A stretch of DNA of 64,000 nucleotides from Chitinophaga sp. E66 (lineage in GTDB: Bacteria > Bacteroidota > Bacteroidia > Chitinophagales > Chitinophagaceae): the NCBI GenBank assembly GCA_019285755.1, contig CP079103.1, positions 5,551,001 to 5,615,000 of the forward strand, read 5' to 3'. Made by a program: the position numbers and the translations under genes. Positions 20,735 through 30,903 of this stretch are shown here, piece by piece. How positions within the stretch are numbered: position 1 is the first letter of the stretch; the number at the start of each line of letters is the position of its first letter. The notes beneath the pieces were generated by a model. The model worked only from the letters and a program-made list of their open reading frames with translations, did no database searches and was not told the origin of the DNA.

Positions 20735-21181
20735 CTAGCGGAATAGTTCCTTAAAATCTCGCTTGAATTCCTGCCATTCGCTGTCGGCTTTCTTCATGGA
20801 CTTATCGAGGCCTTCTTTGGTTTTATCCCACGCTTCGGCGGTGCTGTTCTTCACATCTTCGGCCGCCCGGGCGAGGTCTTCGCGGGCTGCTTCCAGTTTA
20901 GCCTGGGCTTTCTTGCTCTTGGCGCTGCCGTCTTTTCTCAATTCTTCTATGCGCACGTCCAGCGTGTCCATTTTCTGTTTGATGGCCGCGGAAGCTTCGT
21001 CTTTCTGCCGCTGCAGGTAGGCTGCGGTGGAGTCGGCTTTCTGCTGGATACCGTCTTCCACGGTGTCCATACCTTCATGGATCTTGGCGTTTGCGGAGGA
21101 ATCTTCCCCGGTGGGGGCGGTTTGGTTCTGGCAGGCCGTGAAGATGCCGGCGGCGCAGAGGATGAGGAGGATCTTATTCAT
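20735..21181 (-). CDS. Coiled-coil lipoprotein of unknown function
   Basis: Intact 148-residue protein: signal peptide with lipobox FTACQ, then a charged Ala/Lys/Glu-rich helix from about residue 30 to the end with strong heptad character (LDVRIEELRKDGSAKSKKAQAKLEAAREDLARAAEDVK). It resembles small apolipoprotein-like or stress-type coiled-coil proteins, but I recognise no family. Only 22 bases separate it from the META gene upstream; the two are likely co-transcribed. Confidence 0.75.
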   Translation of the reverse strand: MNKILLILCAAGIFTACQNQTAPTGEDSSANAKIHEGMDTVEDGIQQKADSTAAYLQRQKDEASAAIKQKMDTLDVRIEELRKDGSAKSKKAQAKLEAAREDLARAAEDVKNSTAEAWDKTKEGLDKSMKKADSEWQEFKRDFKELFR

Positions 21182-21203
21182 ACGTATGGTGGTTTAAGTG
21201 TGG

Positions 21204-21684
21204 TTATTGTGGCTGTGCTTGCGTTGCGGTGAAAATTGCCAATACGGAATCGCCCCGCTGGATGCGCAGCATATCTTTCTCGATTGTGTATTTATTGGTG
21301 TTCTGCAGCGCCTGGCTAAAGGCGTTCTCGATGTCCAGCACGGGGCAGGCCATTTGAGTAGAGATCACATCGGACACGGCTAGCTCACCGGTGGGGTGGC
21401 CACGAATTTGCCCCGAAGCCATTGCAGCCGAGATGGCCGCGTACCTGCGACGATGAATCCACGAACTGCATATAAATCTCTTTCTCCCAGTTGCTGGTGT
21501 CTTTCGGGCCGTTTACGATCTCTTTCAGGACCCATTTGGTACCGGCAAGGGGCCAGGCGGGCTGTCCGTCTGTGGTGACGGCCGCGGCCGCGGCGGCGGA
21601 GTCTGCGCCGGATTGTTGCTGGGAGCTCTGGCAGGCGGCCAGGAAGGTAAAGGCGGCAAAGGCGGGAATCAGTAACTGTTTCAT
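21204..21684 (-). CDS. META domain (HslJ-like) lipoprotein
   Basis: About 160 residues with lipobox FLAACQ and a META domain. Seen: WPLAGTKWVLKEIVNG at the domain start, HLGCNGFGGKF after repair, GELAVSDVISTQMACP and a C-terminal LRIQRGDSVLAIFTAT. META domains occur in envelope proteins such as HslJ; role unknown. Two nearby base losses, about 21410 (G) and 21398 (C), shift the frame between the N- and C-terminal halves. Confidence 0.78.
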
Positions 21685-21829
21685 GATAGTGGTTTTATGG
21701 TGTATAGAATTCCTTTATCAATCATCAAGCCATTTTAACGTCCCGCAGCCTTCAATTGTTGACTTCCATGGAAGGTAAAGGCTATTATGAAAAAAATCGG
21801 TAGGTTTGGGCCCTTACAAAATCTAACAT

Positions 21830-23971
21830 ATGAAGAAAAATCTATTCCTGTTGCTGCTTTTACTGTCGGTAAAGATGGTGAAAGCGGACGAGGGCATGTG
21901 GCTCCCGTACCTGCTCGGGCAACAAACTTATGCCGACATGGTGAAGAGAGGCCTGAAGCTGTCGAAAGAGCAGCTGTACAGCATCAACAAGTCTTCCATT
22001 AAAGATGCCATTATCATCTTCGGCGGCGGTTGCACGGGAGAGATCGTGAGCAATGAAGGACTGATCTTTACCAACCATCACTGCGGCTATGGCGCTATTG
22101 CCGCTGCCAGCTCCGTACAAAATAACTACCTGCGCGACGGCTTCTATGCCCGCAGCAAGCAGGAAGAAATCCCCGCCAAAGGGCTCTCCGTTCAGTTCCT
22201 GGTGCGCGTGGAAGACGTGACCGCGAAAGTGGACGAAGCCATCAAAGGCACCACGCTGAACGATCGCGCCCCGAAGCTCCAGGCTGTTTATGGCGATATC
22301 GTGAAGGCCGCTACCGAAGGTAATGGCTACGAAGCCAAAGTGGTGCCCATGTTCAAAGGCAACCAATACCTCCTCTTCGTGTACGAGCGCTACACCGACG
22401 TTCGTCTCGTGGGCACTCCTCCCGAGAACGTCGGCAAGTTCGGCGGCGATACCGACAACTGGGAATGGCCCCGTCATACCGGCGACTTCTCCGTGTTCCG
22501 CGTGTATGGCAACGCCAGCGGTAAGCCCGCTGAGTACGCTGCCTCCAACGTTCCCCTCAAACCGAAACACTTCCTCCCCGTATCTATCAAAGGCGTGAAA
22601 GAAAACGATTACGCCATGATCTTCGGATACCCCGGCGGCACCAACCGTTACGAAACTTCTTATGGCGTGAAGCTGAAGACCGATGTGGAAAACCCTCGGT
22701 AGTAGGCCTCCGCGATATCCGCCTCAAATACATGTTCGAAGAAATGAAGAAAGATCCCGCCGTGAAGCTGCAACTCGCTTCTTCCTACGCCGGCATCGCC
22801 AACTACTGGAAATTCTTCGACGGGGAATCCAAACAACTGCTCAAATACCACGTGTACGAAGAGAAACAAAAGAACGAAGCCGCCTTCCAGCAATGGGCAA
22901 AAGGCAAAGCCGAGTTCGAGCCCGTGTTTACGCAGTATGAGGACATTTACAAGAAATGGTCTCCCTACACCAAGGTTCGCATCTACATCATGGAAGGCAT
23001 CCTGGGCTCGCCCCTCGCCGCTTACGCCAGCTCCCTCGCGCAGCTGGAGGCCGCCATCCTGAAGAATGGCGATATCAAAGCTGCCGCTGCCGCTGCAGAC
23101 CAGGCACGCACCAACTTCCTGAAAGACGAAAATAAACCTTCCGACCAGAAGATCCTCTCGCTGCCATGGCGCAACGTTACTATGAGGATATTCCTAAAGA
23201 CCAGCACCCGATTGGTTTCTACGAAGGCCTCAAATCTTTCGGTGATCTGAAAGACGAGAAAACATACCGCACCTGGGCCGCCAATGTGTTCAATAACACC
23301 ATCATCTTCAACGACGCCAAATGGAAAACGTTCATCAGCCAACCTGACGCCGTTACCCTCCAGGAAGATCCCGCCTACGCATACGCTTCCGCGTTCGTGA
23401 AGAACTATTCGGCTAAATACGCGCCTTTCTATGGACAGTTCATGGCGCAGAACAACGAGCTGGGCCGTCTCTACCTGAAAGGCGAGGCTCTCCGCACTCC
23501 GAACGCCAACCGCTACCCGGATGCGAACTTCACCATGCGCCTCTCCTACGGCCAGGTTAAACCTTACAGCCCCGCGATGCCGTGGCTTACGACTACGTAA
23601 CCACGATCGAAGGTGTAATGGAGAAATATAAACCGGGCGACTACGAATTCGATCTGCACCAGAACTTCATCGATCTCGTGAAGAAGAAAGACTTCGGCCA
23701 GTACATCGACGCGAAGCGTAAAACCCTCGTGGTGGGCTTCATCACCGGCAACGACATCACGGGCGGCAACTCCGGTTCCCCTGTGCTCAACGCCAACGGC
23801 GAACTGATCGGCCTCGCTTTCGACGGTAACTACGAAGCGCTTAGCCACAAGATCCAGTTCGATAAGAACTCCAACCGGACTATCAATGTGGATATCCGTT
23901 ATGTGCTCTGGTGCATCGACAAACTGGGCGGCGCCAAGAACATCATCAACGAATTGAAAATCGTGAAATAA
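21830..23971 (+). CDS. S46 family dipeptidyl-peptidase, DPP7-type
   Basis: Exported serine exopeptidase of about 714 residues releasing dipeptides. Signal peptide MKKNLFLLLLLLSVKMVKA. Catalytic triad visible: His in FTNHHCGYGAI, Asp in GDTDNWEWPRHTGDFSVFR, Ser in TGGNSGSPVLN. Eighteen residues after the Ser the sequence is FDGN; Gly here marks DPP7-type hydrophobic specificity, whereas acidic-specific DPP11 has Arg. Three single-base losses, about 22698, 23162 and 23577. With the POT transporter it may form a peptide-nutrition set. A terminator follows. Confidence 0.92.
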
Positions 23972-23987
23972 GGTTTCCGATCCAGAC

Positions 23988-24030
23988 AAAAAATCCCGGC
24001 AAGCGTAACGGCTGCCGGGATTTCTGTTTT
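23988..24030. terminator. Terminator between convergent S46 peptidase and PBP4 genes
   Basis: AAATCCCGGC (23991-24000) pairs with GCCGGGATTT (24014-24023), with A-rich 5' and T-rich 3' flanks. Confidence 0.85.
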
Positions 24031-24042
24031 TAGTCCATACCA

Positions 24043-25336
24043 TCATCCCGCATTGGCGGTGCGCACGAGGAATTTCTCTACGGCACGGCGGACATTAGTG
24101 GATGTAGAATTGTGGTTATTGACGAGGACGCTGAAGATAAGCGTCTTCCCGGATTTGGTGATTATATAACCGCTAAGCGCCACCACCCCGCTGAGGGTGC
24201 CCGTTTTGGCATACAGCCGGTTGGGCAGGGCCTGGTAGTAATTTCGCAGGGTGCCTTTGCCGCCGGAAGGGAATAGCGGGAAAAGCCGCTCCTTGCTCTG
24301 GCTCTTGAACATCTTATCAAGGACGGTCACGAAGTCGCGGGGGTGAAGAGGTTGTAACGGGATAACCCAGATCCGTCTACCCAGTTGGGCGGGTGCGGGA
24401 GATCGTTAAGGAGACTGTCGAGCAGGTATCCGATAACGCGGCGGGAATCGATCTGGTCGTATTTGACGGAAGACGCCATCATGAGTATCTGCTCGGCAAA
24501 GAAGTTATCGCTGCGATGCATCATGGGCTGAAAGAGCGTATCCACCGGAATACTTTTCATCACCGTTCCTGTCAGCGGCGCCGTGGCAGGCAGCACGCGA
24601 ACGGGCTTGCGGATCGTATCCTGTAATCTCCGCACAAGCTGGGTAACGCCGCCTGTGATATAAGGAACCTCAAAAGTTTCTTCCGCCCGGACGTCTGAAC
24701 GGATATGCAATGTGAAGAGGTTTTCGCGCTCTTCTCTATCCGCCAACGCTTCTGCTGGCGGGCGTTCGTAGATCAGTTCCGTAGGAAACTCCGGCGTCAT
24801 GGAATATTCGGAACCCTTCATGCGGATGCGCGCTACGTTGCCGTACATAGGCCATTCGTTCAGTTCAGGCTGGTAATAATCCGCGTAATCGCTCCAGCCC
24901 CATCCCGGCCCGAAGCGTTTGTTTTTGATGACGGCCGGTTGCAGCCAGATATTCTTTTCCGTCAGCTCCAGTTTCTCCAGGACGCGTTGCGCGGTAAAGT
25001 CGGGGTGCAGGAATGAAGGATCGCCGGTGCCTTGTACAAACAGCGCGGTATCATTCTCGGCGAACCGCATACCGGGCAACGAATCCCCAGCAGCTGCAAG
25101 CCAGCGAACAGTGTGAATATCTTCGTATTGGAGGCTGGCACGAAGAACTTATCGTCCTGGTATTGGTACCAGTATTTCTTAGTGGCGGGGTCGTAGATGC
25201 TGATGCCGATATGCGCGCTGCGCAACTCTTTCGTCAGCAGGATATCTTCCTGCGCCCATAACTTTAGATTCTTCGGTTGCGCCGCCGCGCCGATGCTCAG
25301 CAGCAGGGCGATGGCTCCCGTGATGTACGATTTCAT
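24043..25336 (-). CDS. dacB: D-alanyl-D-alanine carboxypeptidase/endopeptidase (PBP4 family)
   Basis: Periplasmic peptidoglycan enzyme of about 432 residues, peptidase family S13. Signal peptide MKSYITGAIALLLSIGAAAQ. Active-site motifs: SxxK in PASNTKIFT near residue 67, SxN in HRSDNFFAEQ, and KTG in YAKTGTLSG. Also GTGDPSF early in the domain, as in PBP4. Two single-base losses, about 25083 and 24332. Start ATG 25336. Role: cell-wall trimming or recycling. Confidence 0.9.
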
Positions 25337-25375
25337 ATCCTGAATATACTCATTTTAGGGAAGGATGTTTAACGG

Positions 25376-25410
25376 AAAAGGCGCACCCGGTGTTGGGTGC
25401 GCCTTTTCAA
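25376..25410 (-). terminator. Terminator after the second oxidoreductase gene
   Basis: A perfect 13-bp stem (25376-25388 with 25395-25407), including A4/T4 ends, 28 bases past the gene's stop. Confidence 0.85.
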
Positions 25411-25435
25411 TATCGCTGCCTTTTCACTTGCGTGA

Positions 25436-26781
25436 TCAGGAGAAGTAGCGGGTGGTGCCGGGTTTCGCGTAAGCGTAGTTGCCCTGCGAATCCGGGAGTA
25501 CCGGCGGCGGCGCGTCGAACGCGTAGCGTGCAGGTTGCAGGTTGATGCCGGACTTCAGCGCTTTGTCCCAATCGATCTGCTGGCCGGAGTAAGTGGCCAT
25601 ACGACCGATAATAGCGGAAAGCGTTGCTTCGGCGCCGCGTTGCGCGTCCTGGAATTTATACTGACCTGCGGCGATGGCTTCGAACAGCTCATCGTGCTCA
25701 GCCTGGTAAGGACGGTTGTGTTGCTTACGGTCGAACTGATAGAGCGTTTTGCCTTTATGGTCAACGATCTGGGCGCGGTCGCAGAAGATGCGGCCTTTCG
25801 TGCCTACGATCTCTTCGTCTACCTTGCTCACGGAATCTTTCCAGTGGCGGCACTGGCTGTTCATAACTACGCCGTTGTCATAACGGTATTCCACGAAGTG
25901 GTGGTCATAAATCTCACCTGATTCCGGACCGGTACGGATGGCGCGGCCGCCCATACCTACTGCGGACACGGGCGTTTTACCCATGAACCAGTTGCCGACG
26001 TCGATATTGTGGATGTGTTGTTCAACGATATGATCGCCGCAGAGCCAGTTGAAATAGTACCAGTTACGCATCTGGTATTCCATTTCGGTATACTCAGGTT
26101 TGCGCTCGCGCACCCAGAGGGCGCCCTGGTTCCACCATACCTGGATGGAAGTGATGTCGCCGATGATACCGTCTTGCAGGCGTTTGTGCAGTTCGCGGTA
26201 AGAAGTCATGTAATGGCGTTGAAGGCCAACTACTACGTTGAGTTTCTTAGCTTTCGCTTTTTCTGCGGTCTCCAGCACTTTGGCGATACCGGCGGGGTCA
26301 GTGGCCACGGGTTTCTCCATGAACACGTGCTTGCCCTGCGCGATGGCTTCTTCGAAGTGGATGGGACGGAAGCCCGGAGGGGTGGTGAGGATCACCACGT
26401 CTGCCTTGGCGATGGCTTGCTTATAACCGTCGAAGCCTACGAATTTATCCGCCTCGGCCACTTTCACGCGATCGGGGTTTTCTTCATGGAATCAACGATT
26501 TCGTTGTAGCTGCTGTCCAGGCGGTCGCGGAAAGCGTCTGCCATGGCAACGAGCTGAACGTTCTGTTTGGTGCTGAGCGCCTGAACGGCCGCACCGGTAC
26601 CGCGGCCGCCACAGCCGATCAGGGCTATTTTGATCACGCCGGCCGCGCCGGAGAAGTAATTAGTTTGTGCTGCTTCTGACAGGTACGGGGCGGCCAGTGC
26701 GGCGCCTGCGAGGATGGAGGACTTCTTAACAAAGTCCCTGCGAGTTTGATCGTGGAATGTAGAGCGTGTTTCCTTTTCCAT
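25436..26781 (-). CDS. Tat-exported Gfo/Idh/MocA family oxidoreductase (second copy)
   Basis: About 448 residues. Tat signal TRRDFVKKSSILAGAALAA; Rossmann motif IKIALIGCGGRGTGAAVQAL; canonical EKP in HVFMEKPVATDP; NWLCGDHIVEQHIHNIDVGNWFMG holds the conserved DxxxxH-like substrate region. It differs from the copy at 19222 and is not a recent duplicate. One C missing at about 26474 (ACCCCG before ATCG). Likely acts on an exported sugar or sugar acid with bound NAD(P) (inference). Upstream 26782-26902 shows no gene. Confidence 0.86.
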
Positions 26782-26902
26782 GTTGGGTATTTTACCGGAC
26801 GCCAGCAGGCGCCGTTGGTGAAAACTATAATGAAATAGACAATAGCATTAAAAATTACGCATTATCCGGCTAAAATCCATGTATTGACAGAGATTTGACG
26901 GA

Positions 26903-27858
26903 TCAGCGGGCGCCAACGAACTGGTCGATCATGTCGGCGAAGAACTTATCGGCTTCGGCCTTGGTCGGCTGCTTGAGGGGGCGCACGATGCGGAACCCTA
27001 CGAAAGGAGCGTCGGCGTTCCACCATTTGCTCTTCGGGATCTGGGGTCTCGGTCGTTCCAGGCGATGTCCGACATCAGCCGGGCGGCGCTCCGGGCGGCG
27101 GTGGCCGCATCCTGATAGTTACCTCCGCGAACGGTGCGGGGCGTTTTATCGGTCGGCTTCAGCCAGGGTTGGAAGCCTCCACGGCCTTGTAGGCTTCTGG
27201 CTCATATTGGTCCATCGTCCACTCGCCGACGTTCCCCAACATGTCGTAAAGCCCCAGGCGTTCGGTTTCAGCTCACCTACCTTGTGGTATTTATCTTCGG
27301 AGTTCTCGGCGGTCCAGGCGAAGTCTTTCAATTTGGACGCTTCGTTGCCGAAGGGATAAGCGGTTTTGGAACCTGCGCGGCAGGCGTATTCCCATTCTGC
27401 TTCGGTGGGCAGGCGGAAGAAGACGCCCGTTTTATTATACAGCCAACGGCAATACATCAGGGCGCCGTATTGGCTCATGCTGTTGGCGGAAATCCTCCGG
27501 ATTTACCCATGCCCAGCGTAAGGTCGATATATGGCGGACTGGGCCGCGTCATGCCATCCGGCAGGGGCGCTTTGTCCTTGTCCTTATCGGCGTACAGGTC
27601 GTATTGGTCGAACGTCACTTCATAAGCGCCCATCCAGAAAGCGTCTACGGACACTTTCTTCTGCGGCCCTTCGTCAGTGCCACGCCCTTTTTCAGAAGCG
27701 GGGCTTCCGAGCAGGAATTCACCGGCCTTAACCGGCACCATGCGGATGGTTATGTCTGTGCCCTCGATCTTCTGATCGTAGGCTTCAAAAGGTGTGTTCT
27801 GAGCATGAGCGGCGGCAGCGCAGAGGCCTCCGATCAGGAATAACGCGGTTCTCTTCAT
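26903..27858 (-). CDS. Formylglycine-generating enzyme family (SUMF1/FGE-sulfatase) exported protein
   Basis: About 319 residues with signal peptide MKRTALFLIGGLCAAAAHAQ and a C-type-lectin-like SUMF1 domain: MVPVKAGEFLLGSP, VDAFWMGAYEVTFDQYDLY, RLPTEAEWEYACRAG, repaired LYDMLGNVGEWTMD, RTVRGGNYQDAA and FVGFRIVRP. Four single-base losses, about 27487, 27252, 27176 and 27042. No sulfatase gene is in this window, so a formylglycine role is unproven. Related Bacteroidota proteins serve gliding or unknown envelope functions. Confidence 0.82.
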
Positions 27859-28069
27859 ACTGTTGGATACAATAAAGCGTGTGAATTTATCTCTTTAGGG
27901 GCTGGAATGCAATTTTTATTTTATGAACGTCAAAAAATTGCTTTAAACGTTGTATGGAATCGTTTGAATTGGCCGCTCATCTATTTTTTATTCAATATTT
28001 ATGGATTTCCTTATTAAAAGATATATTTTTCGCCATTGATCAAGTCATTTTAAAATACACGTTCACGCT

Positions 28070-29004
28070 ATGGAAAGAAGAAGCTTTCTCCAACAGTCGA
28101 CCCTCGCAGGCATTTCCGCCCTCACTTTCGGAGGCGCCACCGCGCTGGCCGGCTCCGCCAAAGGCGCCGATAATACCGCCGCCGCGGGTAAAACCTTCAA
28201 CCTCGACTACGCCCCCACCAGGGAATGTTCAAAAACTCCGGTGGCGAAGACTTCCTGGATCAGATCCGGTTCATGCACGACCAGGGATTCCGCTCCATCG
28301 AAGACAATGGCATGCTCGGCCGCGATACCGCGCAGCAAAACAAGATCGGCGAACTGCTGGCTAAACTGAACATGAGAATGGGCGTGTTCGTGATCGACGG
28401 CGGCGAGAACTGGAAAGTATCCCTCACGACAGGCAAGAAAGAGCACCTCGACGTGTTCCTCAAAACCTGCGAACGTTCCGTTGAACTGGCCAAGCGCGTC
28501 AATGCCAAATGGGCGACCGTAGTACCCGGTTTCTTCGAGCGCAACTTGCCCATCGGCATCCAGACCGGTAATGTGATCGACGCGCTGCGCGCCGGTTCCG
28601 AGATCCTCGAAAAGGGCGGCCTCACCATGGTGCTGGAGCCCCTGAGCGACACGCCCGAGCTGTTCCTCCGCACTTCCGAGCAAACGTATGAGATCTGCCG
28701 CGCCGTAAACAGCCCGTCCTGCAAGATCCTTTACGATATCTACCACATGCAGAAAAACGAAGGCAACCTCATCACCATGATCGACCGTTGCTGGAGCGAA
28801 ATCGCCTATATCCAGATCGGTGACAACCCCGGCCGTAAAGAGCCCGGCACCGGCGAGATCAACTACCGTAACGTGTTCAAACACCTCCACAACAAAGGCT
28901 ATAAAGGCGTTATGGGCATGGAGCACGGCAACGCCAAACCCGGCAAGGACGGCGAACAGGCGCTGATCAAAGCGTACCGCGACGCAGACAATTTCCTGGG
29001 ATAA
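28070..29004 (+). CDS. Tat-exported sugar phosphate isomerase/epimerase-like TIM barrel (hydroxypyruvate isomerase family)
   Basis: About 312 residues. Tat-type signal MERRSFLQQSTLAGISALTFGG; AP endonuclease 2-type TIM barrel. Metal-site strands typical of the family: LEPLSD, ILYDIYHMQ, YIQIGDNPGRKEPGTGEINYRNVF and GMEHGN. One base loss at about 28217 in the linker after the signal. Despite the name, exported members may act on 3-keto-glycosides or other free sugars; this is inference from context with exported oxidoreductases and a GMC dehydrogenase. Confidence 0.83.
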
Positions 29005-29022
29005 TAACTTTGATGCATACAT

Positions 29023-29062
29023 AAAAAGCCTCCGTATCTTCTCGATCCGGGGCTTTTTATTT
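29023..29062. terminator. Terminator between convergent isomerase and esterase genes
   Basis: AAAAAGCC (29023-29030) pairs with GGCTTTTT (29051-29058); partial pairing extends inward (CCG/CGG). Both flanking genes end within 20 bases. Confidence 0.7.
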
Positions 29063-29074
29063 TGTAGGAAGATT

Positions 29075-29956
29075 TTATTGTTTGAAGAGCATCCCGTTGA
29101 TCCAGTTCACCACGAGGCCCGGCCGGTGTTGAGCACCGGGTCTTTCGGCGCCATGCCGAAACCATGGCCGCCATGGTCGTAGATGTGCATGGTGGCGGGG
29201 ATATTGTATTTAAGCAGTGCTTTGTAGAATACGATGCTGTTTTCCACCGGAACGCCTTTATCGTCGCTGGCATGGATGAGCATGGTAGGCGGGGTCTGCG
29301 CGTTAACGCGGTTTTGGGTAGACAGCGAATCCTGTTTTTCCTTTGGCCCGTCGGCCCCAGGAGGTTGAGTGCGCTGCCCTTGTGGCGGAAGCTTTCGCTG
29401 AGCGAGATCACCGGGTATACCAGGATCGAAAAGGCAGGGCGCGAACCGAAGCGCAATGCTTCCTGTTTCGCCTTCGGATCTGCCGCCACGTGCATGGTGG
29501 TCAGCATGGAAGCCAGGTGGCCGCCTGCGGAAAAGCCCAGCACGCCCACTTTCTCTGGATCGAAGCCCCAGGATTTAGCCTTGCTTTTAACGATTTGCAT
29601 AGCCAGGGTTACATCGTTATACTGCGCGGGAAGGTAGACCCGGCCTGCGGACCGCCGTTCAGACGGTAGTGCAGTACAACCGCGTCGAAGCCATTGGCGT
29701 TGAAGAATTCGGCTACGTCTTTTCCTTCATGGCCCAGGGCCAGGTTGGTGTATCCGCCGCCTGGGCAAACGAGCACGGCAGCGCCGGTTTTCTTATCCGC
29801 CGGCGCAGGGTAATATTCGATGTGAGGAACGTCATTGATTTCTTTACCGCCCAGGATCTTCCATTCCGGGTGTTCCGGGTAAAGGTCGATGCGTTGCTGC
29901 GCGGTGGCATTGATGGCTGCGAATGTAAGCATGGCGGCGATAAGTGTCTTTTTCAT
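29075..29956 (-). CDS. Exported alpha/beta hydrolase (BD-FAE/acetyl-xylan esterase-like)
   Basis: About 294 residues, signal peptide MKKTLIAAMLTFAAINATAQ. Oxyanion-hole motif AVLVCPGGGYTNLALGHEG, nucleophile in GFSAGGHLASML (GxSxG), repaired HASDDKGVPVENSIVFYKAL for the acid, and HGGHGFGM for the catalytic His. Matches small esterase/lipase enzymes that deacetylate plant glycans. Three single-base losses, about 29637, 29350 and 29124. It starts 18 bases after the YitT stop on the same strand. Confidence 0.82.
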
Positions 29957-29974
29957 CCGTGGAAGTTTTCGCGG

Positions 29975-30867
29975 TTAATGTGCTCCCGCGCGGCGTTTGA
30001 TCATACCGCCGCGGGTGTCGTTGATATTATGCTGCACAATAAACGCTTTTTCATCGATCTTTTCAATCTCGTCGATGATCTTATGCACTTCCAGGCGGGT
30101 GACAACCGTATAAATGATCTCGATCTCGTTATCCACTTCTCCCCTTTTGCCGTACCCGCTTTTCCCTTTAAATACCGTAACGCCTTTTTCAGTTTGAGCG
30201 TCAGCGTCTTGCGGATCAGGTCTGCCCGTGGGGAAATCACGGTAAGGGCGATGTATTCTTCGAAGCCCTGTATGACGAAGTCGACCATCTTAGATGCACC
30301 CAGGTAAGTGAGCATGGCGTACAAAGCCGTTTCTACGTTGATGAGCACGGCTGCCACGCCGAAGATGAGGACGTTGAAATACATGATCACTTCACCGATA
30401 GACAATACTGTCTTCCGGGAGATCCACAGCGCCAGGACTTCCGTGCCATCCAGTACGGCGCCGCCGCGGATAGACATGCCGATGCCCGCGCCGAGGAAGA
30501 ACCCTCCGAAGATGGCGATCAGCAATTTATCCTGGGTCAGCACCGGCACTTTGATGAGCGCCAATGCGGTAGCAAGGCCCACGATGGCCGCGATCGTCTT
30601 TAATGTAAAGAGCCGCGACAGTTGTTTATATGCCAGCAGGATAAACGGCGCGTTAATGACGATCAGCAATACGGAGATGGACCAGCCGGTGAGGCGGTTG
30701 ACGAGCAGGGAAATACCGGTAACGCCGCCATCGAGGAAACCGTTGGGCAGCAGAAAGGCTTTGAGGCCGATTGCGGCCAGCAGTACGCCGATGCCAATGA
30801 GGGTGGCGTCTTGCGCATTCTGGATGATATTGATACGGGCGAGCCTGGCTCTGCGGGGATGCGTCAC
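29975..30867 (-). CDS. YitT family membrane protein with DUF2179 domain
   Basis: About 298 residues: five or six transmembrane segments (GIGVLLAAIGLKAFLLPNGFLDGGVTGISLLV, SVLLIVINAPFILL, LIAIFGGFFLGAGIGMSI, VIMYFNVLIFGVAAVLI) followed by a cytoplasmic DUF2179 domain. The G-rich motif GGVTGI is family-typical. One base missing at about 30145; after repair the end reads EVDNEIEIIYTVVTRLEVHKII...DTRGGMIKRRAGAH. Possible transporter; substrate unknown. Confidence 0.83.
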
Positions 30868-30903
30868 ATGATGATGGTTGAGCGTTACCCTAAAATTACG
30901 GAA

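Noticed and set aside
30308..30871. 187-codon plus-strand frame opposite yitT
   Set aside because: Shadow of the YitT gene; the minus-strand product has clear membrane and family motifs.
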